Below, one piece after another: positions 11,541 to 23,904 of a DNA stretch of 64,000 nucleotides. The stretch comes from Pyrus communis (Eukaryota > Streptophyta > Magnoliopsida > Rosales > Rosaceae). Under the pieces are notes generated by a model. It did no database searches, was not told where the DNA came from, and saw only the letters and a program-made list of their open reading frames with translations. The first letter of the stretch is position 1; each line of letters opens with the position of its first letter. The translations under genes were made by a program, and so were the position numbers. The stretch is taken from contig NC_084803.1 in assembly GCF_963583255.1 (NCBI RefSeq), forward strand, positions 23,596,428 to 23,660,427. The letters run 5' to 3'.

Positions 11541-11614
11541 GATTGCTGCAACGAGATGAGACGACCCTATTCTTTCTGATTGCTGCAACGAGATGAGACG
11601 ACCCTATTCTTTCT
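11541..11614. repeat. 37-bp tandem duplication near the UGD transcription start
   Basis: Two exact head-to-tail copies (11541-11577 and 11578-11614) begin GATTGCTGCAACGAGATGAG. They lie just upstream of, or inside, the first leader exon of UGD. Confidence 0.95.
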
Positions 11615-11914
11615 GTTATTGTTTTTTCTTTTTCTTTCTTTCTTGTGTTGTAAGTTGTTGATCAAATAAAAGAGTTGATGATAAATGATAATAATAGAGG
11701 AGGGCCTTTTTTTTCTGTATCCAATAAAAAATACCGGGCCTTTACTTGCTCTGAACCTCTCACTCTCAAACAAAAGGAAACAGGAGTGGGAGTCGGAGGT
11801 GAGAACGTGTTTTTTGGAGAGGCCGTAGTTGTAAATGGCAACGGTTGATGCATGCCGGTTCCGTGCTTTTTGATCCTATTCTCTCGTCGCTCGGCCCTTC
11901 CCGGTCCCAAATAG

Positions 11915-12083
11915 GAGAAATTTTTTATTGTGACTGGAACACAAGTGATACACCACGTGTTTTTATGTAAGTGGTGAGAAATTTTACTTTTTAAGTTATT
12001 AACTTTTAAAAACACATATCCTACTATTTATATAGTAACACGTAGTGTACCACTCCGTATGACGGTTACACTGAAAAATCTCT
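11915..12083. mobile_element. Mutator-like MITE in the UGD upstream region
   Basis: A 169-bp non-coding element has imperfect inverted ends. Left GAGAAATTTTTTATTGTGAC and the reverse complement of the right end (AGAGATTTTTCAGTGTAAC) align, and pairing continues inward through the CACGTGTT/TACGTGTTAC region. It is flanked by TCCCAAATAG on both sides (11905-11914 and 12084-12093). A 9-10-bp target duplication is the hallmark of Mutator-type elements. Confidence 0.75.
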
Positions 12084-12577
12084 TCCCAAATAGAGAAACA
12101 AAAAGTGACCTCTATACCTATATTGCTAGGCTTATATTTATTTATTTATTTTGATAAACGATAGTGTTAGTAGGTTAAATTGTTAATTATTAAGGAAAGA
12201 AGGGAATCGGTGAGGATTAAACTCATATCAGAGTGTATAAGCATGATTGTTTTCCTCTACTGCAATAAAACGCCATTTATTAGCAACAGATAAAAATCAT
12301 CAAGCACAGAAATATACTATAAAGAGGAAGAACCTAAGTCTAGATATTTACTCTAATTACATGTGAAAAATCAAAATTTCGCTTGTCCAATTTGTGGAGC
12401 TCACACAATACATGTGGCACTTGACTTCTCAAACAAAACGGGCTACCAAAAATGACATGTGTCAACTGAGATCTCCATCAATTAATTTATGTCAAATTCT
12501 ATAATGGGATAAATTAACCCTAATTGGTCAAAATTCCCCAACTATAGATTGATTTCTCAAATTAAGGATTTTATTCA

Positions 12578-12811
12578 GGACTCGTTTGTGAAGTGCTTTT
12601 AAATAACTGAAAGCGTTTTCAAAGTGAACGTTTTTTGGGTTCCAAAAAAACTTGAAGTGTTTCTTGCAAGAAGCATAAGTTATGTCTTCTTGCAAGTGGC
12701 ATTTTCAAGTGCCTTTTGAGGATTAATTTACATTTTTACTAAAGATTGGTTTCACAAACATTTTATCTAAAAGAATTTATAGTTATTTAAAAGGACTTCC
12801 AAAACGAGCCC
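12578..12811. mobile_element. MITE with GGACTCGTTT / AAACGAGCCC ends
   Basis: The left arm GGACTCGTTTGTGAAGTGCT plus TTTAAATAACT pairs with the right arm, whose reverse complement reads GGGCTCGTTTTGGAAGTCCT plus TTTAAATAACT. There is no coding potential over 234 bp. No convincing target duplication was found, so the superfamily is open; the ends resemble hAT-type MITEs seen in Rosaceae. Confidence 0.6.
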
Positions 12812-12859
12812 TTAATTATGAGCTAAATTAAATCAATCAGCTCGAATTAATTCAAAATA

Positions 12860-12927
12860 TATCAAGTAACCTCAGATAAGATTAAAGGTTATTTAGTGTA
12901 GAAGCTAAGGATAAAGGCATGACTAAA
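12860..12927 (+). mobile_element. Copia RNase H remnant, left of the CACTA insertion
   Basis: The last bases before the CACTA element translate as SVEAKDKGMTK, a degraded form of the copia RNase H S-AEAE-RGMA motif. Removing the CACTA element and one AAA copy makes it run directly into GRCELLWLRRLLTGL at 36040. This gives independent proof of the empty site. The left limit of the remnant is uncertain. Confidence 0.6.
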
Positions 12928-12944
12928 CACTACTACGTTTAACT

Positions 12945-13275
12945 ATTTGCGCGACGAACAAAAGTTGGTCGCGCAAAGTGTATTTTCGTTGCACAATCGT
13001 CTGCGCGACGGAAATTTCATCGCACATAATCCGTTGCGCAAAGATGGTGAAGAAAGACTTTGCGCGATGAACAATAGCATTGGTCGCAAGAACGCGGCAC
13101 AACGGTTTGGCCTTCGTTGCACAAAATTTTTAGGAACGAATGCGTTCGTCGCACAAATACCAGGATACAAACGTGGGACGACTAATATTCGTCTCTCGAA
13201 ACTTTGCGCGACGACAATTTATTCTTTCACGACGAAACCTTGTTAGTCTCTAGAATTTTGCGAGATGAAGGTATT
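12945..13275. repeat. CACTA subterminal motif cluster, left end
   Basis: Repeated GCGCGACGAA-type units and their inverse (TTCGTCGCGCAA-like) occur about every 20-40 bp: near 12950, 12970, 13005, 13030, 13065, 13130, 13150, 13205 and 13260. In En/Spm, subterminal repeats are binding sites for the tnpA product; the same role is inferred here. Confidence 0.85.
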
Positions 13276-13460
13276 CATCATGCAAAAAGAAAAATATGTA
13301 TTTCTTTTAAATTTAATTTTTTGTTTAGTTTTTTCAATTTTGTAATAAAATAATAAAATTAAATTGCAATTAAAAATGTAATGAAGAGAAAAATAATTTA
13401 TTTAAATAAATGTAAAATGTATGTACAAGGAAAATGTTTAAAAAATAAAGGAGTATAAAA

Positions 13461-16400
13461 CTAAGAAAATAATGTGGCGTAATATATGAGGTCGTTATTT
13501 GGAGGTGACTGGAAGGTCTCAAGGTTGGAGACAGGCTCAAAGGTCGAAGGGGCAAAGTTCTGGGCATGCTTGGGTTGGAGGGGCTCGGATGTCGATGGGG
13601 GATGAACATCCGGGAGACGAATGCCGGACTGACTGAGGGCTTGTACAATCAATGGCATCTAGCTCTTATACCAGGCGAGCTCAGTCCTAAGGTCGGCCAC
13701 CTCTGCTGTCAAAACTGTCACCTCACTCTTTGACTGGGATGATGAAGAGGCTCTAGGTTCCTGCCACCGAGCATTCCCCATCCCCCTATAGTATGTCCTC
13801 AGCCTTCGTTCGAGAGTCTGATCCAAGGTCTCTGTAAGGATCTGAAACCCCATATCCTGTGGGGGGGATCCACAGACTCGAGTGGAGTCTCGGGAAGAAA
13901 CTGGGAGGCGGACTCCTGAAGAACCAACTGCCGCTTCTCCATCATTGTCGCCTGTGTAATATAACATGAAATATTAATAATAACATTCAAATAATAACCA
14001 TGATACTTGAATGGGTAAGATAGTAATTACAATTGAAGAATACTTACATGAAGGGACTCAGCCAACTCATCCCCAGGTCGAACATAAATGTCACTAAAGA
14101 CATCGATCTCCGGAAATTTTGATCCCCCCTGAATAGAACAAGAGAAGAAAAATGTTAGTACGAAAAAAAAAATTAATATTATTGACATAGAAAAAATTGA
14201 ATATGAAAAACTTTATTACTACTTGTCGCCGCACCTCCATCCTATATGAGAAGAGTCTCGAATCGGAATGGTGGAGAGCATATTTCTTCCCCTGATTGCT
14301 CTTGTTGGCTTTCACCTTTTTCTATTATACAAAAAATAAATGTATTAGTTCTAATTTAAATGAAATATAAAAAAATCAATATCTTGGAAATGTGCCCTAA
14401 AACCAATCATATGATAATACTTTACGAACATTTCACATGTTAAACTAATCTAGTTTAATATAAACGGAAAAGATTATTGTTTGAAGCCGTCTTATATAAA
14501 TGCTATATGCTTAAATGATAAGTCCAAGGAATATGCAATTGGGAGAATGTGATCTAAAGAAGTTAGATTCATGAGACCATTTTCTTTCGTATACATATCC
14601 TAAATGTTCATGATCATAGGATTGCTAATTGGGCATTGACAGTCCATTAAGATCAGTACGTGCCATGTCTTCTCTTAAGGAGAGTGACTGGTCTTGAGTC
14701 ATTGGTGTGATTGACATCAAGACAAGCATGTAGGTGCTCAATAGAGAATGAGTCCACTGAACACGATCAACGAAGAGTTCTCATACTCATGTCACTTGAG
14801 AACTCATAGTTAGGATAATGCAAAGTAGTCATTTGACCTGAGCCATCATAGTTGTCTTGTGGTTAGGTCTTTGATCTTTTACTATGTCAAAGCCATGGGG
14901 GCAAGTGAATGCACAACAACGGATTTCTAACCTTCAAACCGTTTGAAGGAGAGTACTCTATGATATGATTAAGAATCTTTGGCCAGAGTATGAATGAGAT
15001 TTAGGAAATCGTTCCAAATCACATTCAGGGTAATCATATAAGTTAGAAAAATCACATTAGATAATAGACATGAATAAACTATCAAACCAAACAATGTGGT
15101 CAAGAGCATTGTATTAAAGAAAGACCGTATTGCATTGTAATCATAAACTGAATAGGTTATCCACCTCTTCTGATTAGCTTGGGTAGCCATGACATACTGT
15201 TAGGTGTCATTCATGGTTTGTGGAAGCCCTAAATGTGTATAGTCACTAAAGGGAGAATTGAAAGTATGTTTCAATTCACAATCGATTTGAAGAGTTCTAA
15301 TCGCCCACTTCCTCGCTAAAAGGAACCTAATGGATCATACACCGTGTAAGGTAGAGATTGAAGAAACAACGGAGATAAGTAATGATAATTAAATGGTTTC
15401 ATTATTTATGGCTAGGATTAATTAATATGTTAATTAATCAAATGAATAAGTTTCGTTATAGACCTCGGGTTAGTTTTGGACAAGGCCCAATGGGATTTGA
15501 ATGTCAAGCCCATTAACTCAAGTTGTATGACAACTTGAATACATAAAGAGCTTGAAAGCCCAATAAACCCTTAAGTCCGGCCACATTAGAGAATGAAGGG
15601 TTTTGGTTCTTTTGTCACTTAAGTGAAGGGACTATATAAAGAACTTTATAGCCAAAATTCATTTAGGTTTTGTTTGGACACAAAAAGCTCTTTTTTCTCT
15701 CTAAGAGGCCGGCCACCCTAGAGGAACATAGCTAGAAATCTTCCTTTCTCTAGGTCACTCATCTCTTCATCAATGATCTCCTTGGTGTGGAGACTTAGAG
15801 GTTCTCTATTTTGGGAACTTGGAGAATCCATTCTACCATCATCATCCAAGAAATCCATAGAGCTAAGAAGTAAGGAATGAAGGCCCTATCTCTTGGGTGA
15901 TTAGCCTTTGCTTATGCAAAGAGGAATCAACAAAGGTATAATATTTCTCAACTCAGTTTATTCTTGAGTTGAGTCTTGGTTCACCACACTCACTAGGCCT
16001 TGAATTTCATGGGTAAAGTTTTGTTTTTGAGTGCATACAAGCATGATTCATCCTTTTAATTGTTAATTGCATGTATAGATATTGCTCAAATAAACTAGTT
16101 TTCACAAATATTTCCTTCACAATAAAAATTAGTAAGAAATGATAATACTTTTAAACTTAATATAAAAAACGTAGACGTAGCTGGGCTCCTGAAATTGATT
16201 GTAGAGCCACACTCAACGTACGCCAACATATCATCGTTAATGTCGTCGAAATTGTAGTTCATCTGCAATGTAACAAATTAATTACATACATTAAGTAATA
16301 TAAATATATAAAATTTAAAGGAAAAACAATTAAAAGGCAGGACACTTACCGACAACTGTGCGCGCACCTTCGTCCTCACCTTGCCTAGCATCGACTTCCA

Positions 16401-17445
16401 AGACTTCTATTACATAGGGCAATAGGTCCGAACGACGTGGCCAATGTCATGGGCCAATGCCCTATGCTACTCCACCGTTGGTGCAACCCGATGCCGGTCA
16501 TCGTATCCGATCGTGATACGTCCGTTGGTCACCTGGGTGACCTTCGCTGTCTTCAACTGGCGACAAGGTTCCTGGGCATTTTTCTTTTCTAAAAAAAATA
16601 AAAAACAGTGAAACAAACACAACAAATTAAACCAAAATTTTACCAGCACTTCCCCTAAAGTTATAACAATTCCCAAACCCTAGACAATGTAATGAATAAT
16701 ATATGACATCAAACAACAATCACGATAGTTGAATACTTCAGTAGTGGATGCCAAGTTAAACATTACATAGTGTATATCTAGTTTGTAATCGATCTAGAAT
16801 CAAAAGCCAACTAAAATTTTTAATCGCATGAGGAACATTTAACTTCCACATTCTATTTAGCAACTTAGTTTTTAAGTTATTTGTTGTTACATTATTTTGA
16901 ATTCAAGTAGCATGTTTGACAGTAAATCGATCATTGGCATTCATGCTCCAACAAACAAAATCATTTATATCTAACACTGATAACAGAATACGGCAAATTT
17001 TATTAGAAATATAAATATTGACAAAATTTAGCATAAGAGATTTCTTCGAGCAGTTTTTGAAAATAAAATGACAAACTTTCAGGTTGCAAAGCTTAATTGA
17101 TCGTCCTGTATGAGATGGAACAGTCTATATGGAGAAATCACCAAGGCATTATAGAAAAATTCAGTTCTCAGTGTTTATCACATGTTTACCTTGTTGGGAC
17201 CCCGAGGCATCAGTAGTGGATGCCGATGTGTCGGACGTGTGGAGGCGTTGATGACCATGCCTGGCACTAACAGGTTGCACCACCGAAGAGGCTGATGATG
17301 CCAGCACCTGGAAGACCCCAGGACCAATCGGATCAATCAGATCGATCGGATTAATCGGCCTGTAGTTCATTTCTGTTGGAGCAGTGGTGGCTGAAGTAAA
17401 AGGCGGGGGAATCGAACGGGTTGCATTCGAAATCGCCTGTACGAC
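13461..17445 (-). pseudogene. Plant transposase Ptta/En/Spm (tnpA-like) gene, broken
   Basis: Minus-strand exon-like blocks run from 17445 downward. 17192-17445 is Ser/Pro-rich and ends in a donor. 16351-16587 has LKTAKVTQVTNGRITIGYDD, then LAHDIGHVVRTYCPM. 16165-16262 starts MNYNFDDIND. 14223-14330 has HHSDSRLFSYRME. 14048-14128 reads GGSKFPEIDVF and VRPGDELAESLH. 13461-13951 holds a coiled-coil-like LTAEVADLRTEL tail. These match the C-terminal half of plant Ptta/En/Spm proteins, which bind subterminal repeats. Damage: a solo LTR between the third and fourth blocks, stops at VE*HRAL and CPM**KSW, a one-base frameshift at the G7 run 13861-13867, and a stop at 13659-13661 after AWYKS. Most donor and acceptor sites are intact, so decay is recent to moderate. 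Confidence 0.8.
14382..16119 (+). mobile_element. 1.7-kb solo LTR inserted in the CACTA tnpA-like gene
   Basis: The segment begins TCTTGGAAATGTGCCC and ends AATATTTCCTTCA, with near-mirrored termini (TCTTGGAAAT against TGAAGGAAAT). It is flanked by CAATA on both sides (14377-14381 and 16120-16124). It has a TATA-like ACTATATAAAGAAC near 15630 and no convincing protein. The size and the 5-bp duplication fit a long solo LTR. The first dinucleotide is TC rather than TG, probably a mutation. Confidence 0.8.
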
Positions 17446-20085
17446 TTCTAATTAGATGTGACATCTACACAATGAGAAGATAATAAATTGCTCTCTGGAC
17501 TGTTGGTTGTACAATCAACCAGTCATAATCCTTCTAAAACTTCTATAGTATTTATTAGAATAATCATATAAGCTTCTCCCATTTATATTAGAAACTTTAA
17601 AAAATAATACATAAAAAGAATAACACTGAATCAAGGACATAAGAAAAATTCTAGTTCTATTGGAAATTTGTGCAATAAAGTTTTGTGTTAAAGATGAAAA
17701 ACAGTGTATCGATTATGAAAGAAAGCAAGCACATAGGATTTAAGCCACAAAAGCCTACTTACTAGATGCATCCAAATAAATCAACCATTTATACCTTGAT
17801 GAGGTTTTCAAGGGAAATGCTTTCACAAGACTTTGAAACCTAGCATTATAGTTGTTTGAATTAAAATCAAGTAATTACAACAGTAAAAATAAGCAGACTA
17901 AACCATCAACTGATTAAATTAAAATTAGCATAGTAGTTTGAATCTTAGCATAAGAAAGATGGAATGTCAGATGGCCAACTAAAATAACTATATTAACTGG
18001 AAAATTGCCAACTCAAAGGATCATATTAACTAGAAAATCTCCAACAAAAAGTAGCAAGGACTTCCCTTTATTCTCATTGTAAGAAGTATGCTTCATGTAT
18101 GACAATAAGTTGGATAAAGTTAATATAAATGTGATGGATGCTCTAATTACAATTCTAGTTCTAAAGCCTCAAGATGAAATTCGTATATAATTGGGAGAGT
18201 TCCACTTAAGTAGGCATACCTAATAAACACAAGTTAGAAAGAAGAAAGCTCACTTTATACTTTTTATCTTTTTCTCGTTAAGGAAAAATGTGAATAACGC
18301 CGTTGGGTGTGACCATATAACAATGCACAAATATAACAAATGATGAGGAATAAAGCAGCACGAAACTTTATTAAAGAAAGCAACACAAATATGAACATCT
18401 ATTTCATCCTTGTATTCAATCAGTTAGTAGTATTCTTTGCCCAAGTGTTCAATCAATTAAATTGAAAATATAATAATGCACGGATATGACAGCTTGTAAA
18501 ACATGTATTTCATCCTTCTTGATAGGATAGCAAACCTTATTAAAGAAAGCAATTGCAATAAGAATTAGTTTGGAATCAAATCAACATAATACAAACATAA
18601 CATCCTTATCTTTACCCCAATATACCTAAACACTAAAATAGCCCTCTATAATTATAGTGCATAGTGTAGTGGGACTCGGCACATGTTTGTACAATTCATA
18701 CACAAATGAACAGGATGACTCAATCACTAGTGAAAAAATCATAACCATAGAAGAGCTTTGACCATGCTTAATAGTAGTAGCATCTACTATATTGATTTCA
18801 CAATTAGTGACAAGCTCAAACTTTAACTCTTCCAATCAACATTTACATTCCTAACAGCCAACATCAAGAATTTTAACACAACTTATGCTTATTTACAATT
18901 TCAATATCCTTTAGTAAGTTAGATAGGGCTTGAACTATAAAAGATCATTGAACTGTACAACAAATATCACCCAATGTCCACCTCAAAACAGGCAAGTTGA
19001 ACTGTAGCTCAAATATAACAATGTTACCGATGTTATCTTCACCAAATCTCCACTCTACTTGACAGACACAAAAATGATTCTATCCCAAAATACTATTGAG
19101 AAGAAAAATTTAAAAGAAAACTGAAATAAACCCATTGAATGCACATAATTCAAGATGAACCAAGGGGAAAATAAAAGTGCAGTTAAATAAATTCAACTGT
19201 TTTGCAAAAAACAACTCAACAACAAATTGCAGTCAAAGAAAAATTAGTACCCTTATCAGACCAACTACTAATGTTGACATGACCAGATTGCAGTTAAATA
19301 TGTTTGTTGAATTGAACTCAAACAACTCAAAGGAATCCCTTCTCAGACCAACTGCTAATGTTGACATTTTTAACATGACTAGAAAAGCAATTACGTATTT
19401 CATCTTGTTGCTTTTTAGTTAATATTCACATGATAAGAGCTTCTGTCACCCTTCTATACAATCAGATTCCAGAGATGTTCCCTAATTTTCCCTTGACTCC
19501 ATGTTCATATATATGTGGTTTCCTAGGCCCTACTAAAGCATGTCGTTGATAACTAATTAAATTGTTGCAGGTATTCATCCATAAACTTGTCACACCCTCT
19601 TTAGATAGTGACAGAGCATAGCTCTTCAACAAGCACAACCCATTAATTTAAATTTCCAAACAATAAAGTGTAGCTCTTCAACAAGCAGATGTTATAAATG
19701 GCACTGACGTTGTAATACTACCCTCTCCCTCCTACCATGAATGTGCAGTCGACAAATTATGTGTATAAACATCAATTATAAAATCAAAGCAATTATCAAA
19801 GCAAATTATAACCCATATTCAAAGCATTAGATTTCGAGCAACCAGAAATCAATTAATTATAAAAATTGAAGGACATTAGAACCTTAATTCCTAAATTTAC
19901 TAGAGTTAAGTAAATTGAAAATTACCTCAAAAAGAGAGGTTTGTCGTCAGAGGAAGATAGAGGGTAGTCGGAGGAGGAAGAGAGAGTGCGAGAGATCTGA
20001 GGGAGATGGCTATAGGAGGGAGAGAGTTTATAGAGAGGAAAAGGTTAGAGGAAAATGTTTGCAATTTCAGTTTAATCCCGAGGTT
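17446..20085. other. CACTA internal AT-rich spacer
   Basis: About 2.6 kb between the tnpA-like gene and the next motif cluster. Only short, unsupported open frames were seen; the composition is AT-rich with local direct repeats (for example CTCAGACCAACT at about 19258 and 19343). It may hold the tnpA-like promoter and upstream exons, but no exon could be recognised. Confidence 0.5.
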
Positions 20086-20210
20086 CTTGCGCGACGAACA
20101 GAAGATATTCGTCACGCAAAAAATTCAAATTTTCACGAAATTATTTTCATGCCCACCAAAAAGTCAAAATTTTCAGCTCCTTGTGTAACCGAAGGGAAAT
20201 TAATTCGCTA
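20086..20210. repeat. Internal CACTA motif cluster 1
   Basis: The motifs TTGCGCGACGAACAGAAG, ATTCGTCACGCAAAAA and TTCGCTACGCAATG recur here, as at the element ends. The cluster lies downstream of the tnp2 gene. No CACTA terminus is present nearby. Confidence 0.75.
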
Positions 20211-20346
20211 CGCAATGAGCTCAAGGGAATTTTTTTTTAATTTATATTTATTCAAGTAAAAAACAATTATTTTTAACATAAGATAATTAAATTACAAAAA
20301 AAATTCATTTAATATGTTTTACATAGCAAGTCACAAATAAATTGCA

Positions 20347-23300
20347 TTACTCATCATCCGAACTATAATAAGTTTCGCTATCGTCGCTATCATCACTTTC
20401 AGTCTCCCAATCCTCCACCTCGATAGGTACTTCACCGTCGTCATTTGGACCCACTGCATAATCGTATCGTGGAATATTACCGAGGTCAAGTGTATTTGAC
20501 GAAATCGGTATTTCGATTAAAGCCACTCCTTGTATCTGAAACGGTTCTTAGCTAAGATTTGTATCTCGAAGTATTTCTACATCATTTTCCTTAAAGATTC
20601 TAAACGTTGGTCAGCGACGTTGTCGTCAGTAGGGTTTTGTTTTGGCATTGCATACACGTTCCTCTGATCCATCTTCTGAACAACTTTCCAACCTATTTCA
20701 GCTTTAGGGTCATCTAGATACACAATATGTTTTGCCATGTTTGCCAAAATGTAAGGGTCGTCATCGTACCAAGTTCTGTTAGTGTTCACAGATAGTAAAC
20801 CATGGTCAATTTTAACATTTCCTTGCCTATTTGGGTTTGTATCAAACCATCGATACTTAAACATGATCACTTGGTATCGGTCTTTGTAAAGCAATTGCAC
20901 GACAATTGTTAGTTTGCCAAAGAAATCAATGTCCGTACTTTCGCCTCCACCTGGGACATGGACACCGCTGTTTTGCGTAAACAACTTTTCATCTCGTGCA
21001 GTCCCCAGAAACTTGAAGCCGTTAACATGGCAACCCGAGAACAATTCAGCGTGAATCAGGCTAAATGCCAAGTTATATAGCTCTTCACTGTAAGTGGGGG
21101 AATTCGATGCTTTCAATTTATTCATCTAATATTATACAAAAATATGCACCTGTTAGTTTGAGAAAATTAAATACTACAATATATATCACAAATACAAAAC
21201 ACTTATAACTTACATATTCAAGAAACCACTGTGGAAACAATTCTCGATGTTTCTTCGCATACAAATGTGATGGATGTTCTTGCATCATCATCTCTTCATG
21301 CTCGTTTAGGTATGTCATCATCTCGTCACAACTGTTTAGTACGAACTAACATGCTACCTCCATGTCATTTTTAGAAAATGACTTGCCTCGTACAGGATCT
21401 CCAAAGGGTCGTGTGCATTGGGCAAAAACAGAAAGTTTCTCCTTTCTCACACCCCCGTCATTATTGCGCTGAGGACGATTGAAAGTCATCTCCACATCTT
21501 TTAAATACATTCCACAAAAAGTAAGGGACTCATATCGAACCCAAGCCTCTATAATTGATCCTTCGGGCTTTGCCCTGTTACGTACACTTTTTTTCAGCTC
21601 CCCAAGAAGCTTGCCAAAATAAAATGATACGATGCAAATTAGTAAGCGTGGGTTAATGATGCATAAAAAAATGATGAGGATTATTTACCTTTCTATTGGA
21701 TACATCCAGCGATAGTTAACAGGACTAGTAAGCAATGCTTTTTTGGGCAAGTGAACCATTACGTGGATCGTACTTGTGAAGAAAGCTGGAGGGAATATCA
21801 TCTCAAACTTGCATAGGACTTGGACAATGTCATGGTGCAATTGATTAACGTTCGTCTTTCGCAACGTTCTTGCCATCAATTGGGAAACAAATCAGGACAG
21901 TAACATGATTAGCTTCACAACATCTTCCGGCAATAGGTGTTGAATACCCACATGAAGTAGGCGTTGCATAAACACATAACAGTTATGGCTCTTTAGTCCA
22001 GCAAATATACCCCCACCAACATTCACGCAACAAGTGATATTAGAAGCATACCCATAAAAACTCTTTTTTGTTATTCAGTTTCATGGAAAAAAACACAAGA
22101 TCCTTTCTAGCTTTATCGTTATACCTATTCATCCATAAACCCTTCCGTATGCCCATTATTTCCAAATCAAGACGAGCTTTGATCGTGTCCTTTGTCTTGC
22201 CCTCGATATCTAGAATCGTCCCACCAATGTGTCAAATACATTTTTCTCAACATGCATAACATCAAGGTTGTGTCTCAATTTTAGTTTCAACCAATATGGG
22301 AGCTCAAAAAACATTGGCTTGTGCATCTAGTTCATATGTGTAGAAGGTTTGGCCCTACTCACTGTTTTCCCGAACAGAGCAAAATTCAAACGGCTATGTT
22401 GTTCCAAAATCTGATCACCGGACCGTTCTCTAGGTCTGAGGCGATGGTTTATTTTCCCGTCGAACTCTTTATCCTTTTCCTGCCACTCGTGGTCCCATGG
22501 AAACCATCTTCGATGACCAAGGTAACAAACTTTTCCGGCGTGCCAACCAAATGTTGCATCATCTTTGCATACAGGGCATGCCATATAACCCTTAGTATTC
22601 CACCTAGAAACCATTGCACATGCGGGAAAATCGTTCACAGTCCACATAACTACTGCCCTCAAAGTGAACATCTTCCCAGTGTACTTATCGTATATGCACA
22701 CACCGTTTGTCCATAAATCCTTTAGCTCATCAACCAACAACCTTCAGTAAACATCGATTGACCTACTAGAATCCTCAGTTATCAAAATAGTCATCCTCAT
22801 GCATTCTTTTTCATGCATTTCCAAGGTGGCAAATTATATGGGAATATGAAAATTGGCCAAGTGCTATGGTGTTGGTTTAGAACCCCGAACGGATTGAATC
22901 CGTTAATGGCAAGTCCCAATCTAACATTTCGAGGATCAGTAGTAAACTCGGGGAACGTTCGATCGAACTCTTTCCATGCCTCTCCATATGTAGGATGCCT
23001 CATCACATCGTCGTCTACCTGTTTTTCCTTTTGACATCTCATGTCGGTGGCAGTATGCGTCGACATATACAATCACTGCAACCTAGGTTTTAGGGGCAAA
23101 TAACGCATGACTTTTTGTGGGATCTTAGTCATTTTATTCTGAGATGTCATTTTGAACCTCAACTCATTGCATTCAGGGCATTTATCCAATGCTTTATTCT
23201 TTTTGTAGAATAAAATACAATTGTTTTTGCATACATGAATTTTTTCATAACCCAATCCAAGATCGTTCAACACCTTTTGCGCATGTCTATGGTCTTTTGG

Positions 23301-23904
23301 CAAACAATTGTCCCTTGGAAGCATTCTCTTGAAAACCTTAAGAAAAAATAATCGAAACACTGGTTCGACATACGATACTTTATTTTTCTGTGCATTAGTT
23401 CCACGATGGCCATGAGAACCAAAAGCTCTCGCACCCCGTGTATAACTCTTGGTTGGTATTTTTTAATTATTTTTCATAATATTGTTCGAACACTGCACTG
23501 TCCATTGGTGTAGGCACGTCATCTTCCCCTTCCTAATTAGTGTTTGTCGATGCAAATGGAAAAGCATCATTTATAATATCCATGACTTGTTTATTAGGAT
23601 CCACAATAGGTTCAACATTGTCCACTCTTGTGGCATTTGAAGACAAAGCATTCTCTAATTGTTCCCCATGATGGTTCCAAGTGTTATAGGTCTCAACCAT
23701 TCCATTCCTTACTACATGAAATCAAACATTTTCAAAAGTCTTCCTTAACGTGTTGTTACACCTCCTACAAGGACACCGGATTCTAGTTGCACCCGGGTTG
23801 TGTGTACGTGCAAAGTCAATAAAATCCTCGATTCCATCCAAGTATTCATCCATGCATCTATTCAGGTTCTGTATCCACATCCTGTTCATAATTCTTGTAA
23901 CCAC
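20347..23904 (-). pseudogene. CACTA tnp2-family transposase (tnpD-like), degenerate
   Basis: The frame starts at 23904 with a transposase-associated domain (EYLDGIEDFIDFARTHNPGA, then RCPCRRCNN Cys motifs). It continues at 23360-22797 with PRDNCLPKDHRHAQKVL, CPECNELRFKM and NGFNPFGVLNQHHSTWPI; at 22740-22327 with TVNDFPACAMVS, MACPVCKDDATFGWHAGK and YLGHRRWFPWDHEW; at 21879-21685 with VQVLCKFEMIFPPAFF and YRWMYPIER; at 21321-20577 with NSGVHVPGGGESTDIDFFGK and MFKYRWFDTNPN; and ends in an acidic SDDSDDSETYYSSDDE tail (stop at 20347). This is the DDE transposase of plant CACTA elements. Stops near 23072, 22797, 22326 and 20577 plus frame changes kill it. Confidence 0.88.

Noticed and set aside
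12945..13275. A CRISPR-like array of short repeats
   Set aside because: Units vary, occur in both orientations and have irregular spacing. They are CACTA subterminal motifs in a plant genome.
19915..20259. A 114-residue basic protein on the plus strand
   Set aside because: Arg/Glu-rich low-complexity sequence from a GA-rich stretch, running into the CACTA motif cluster; its strand is opposite to the element's genes.
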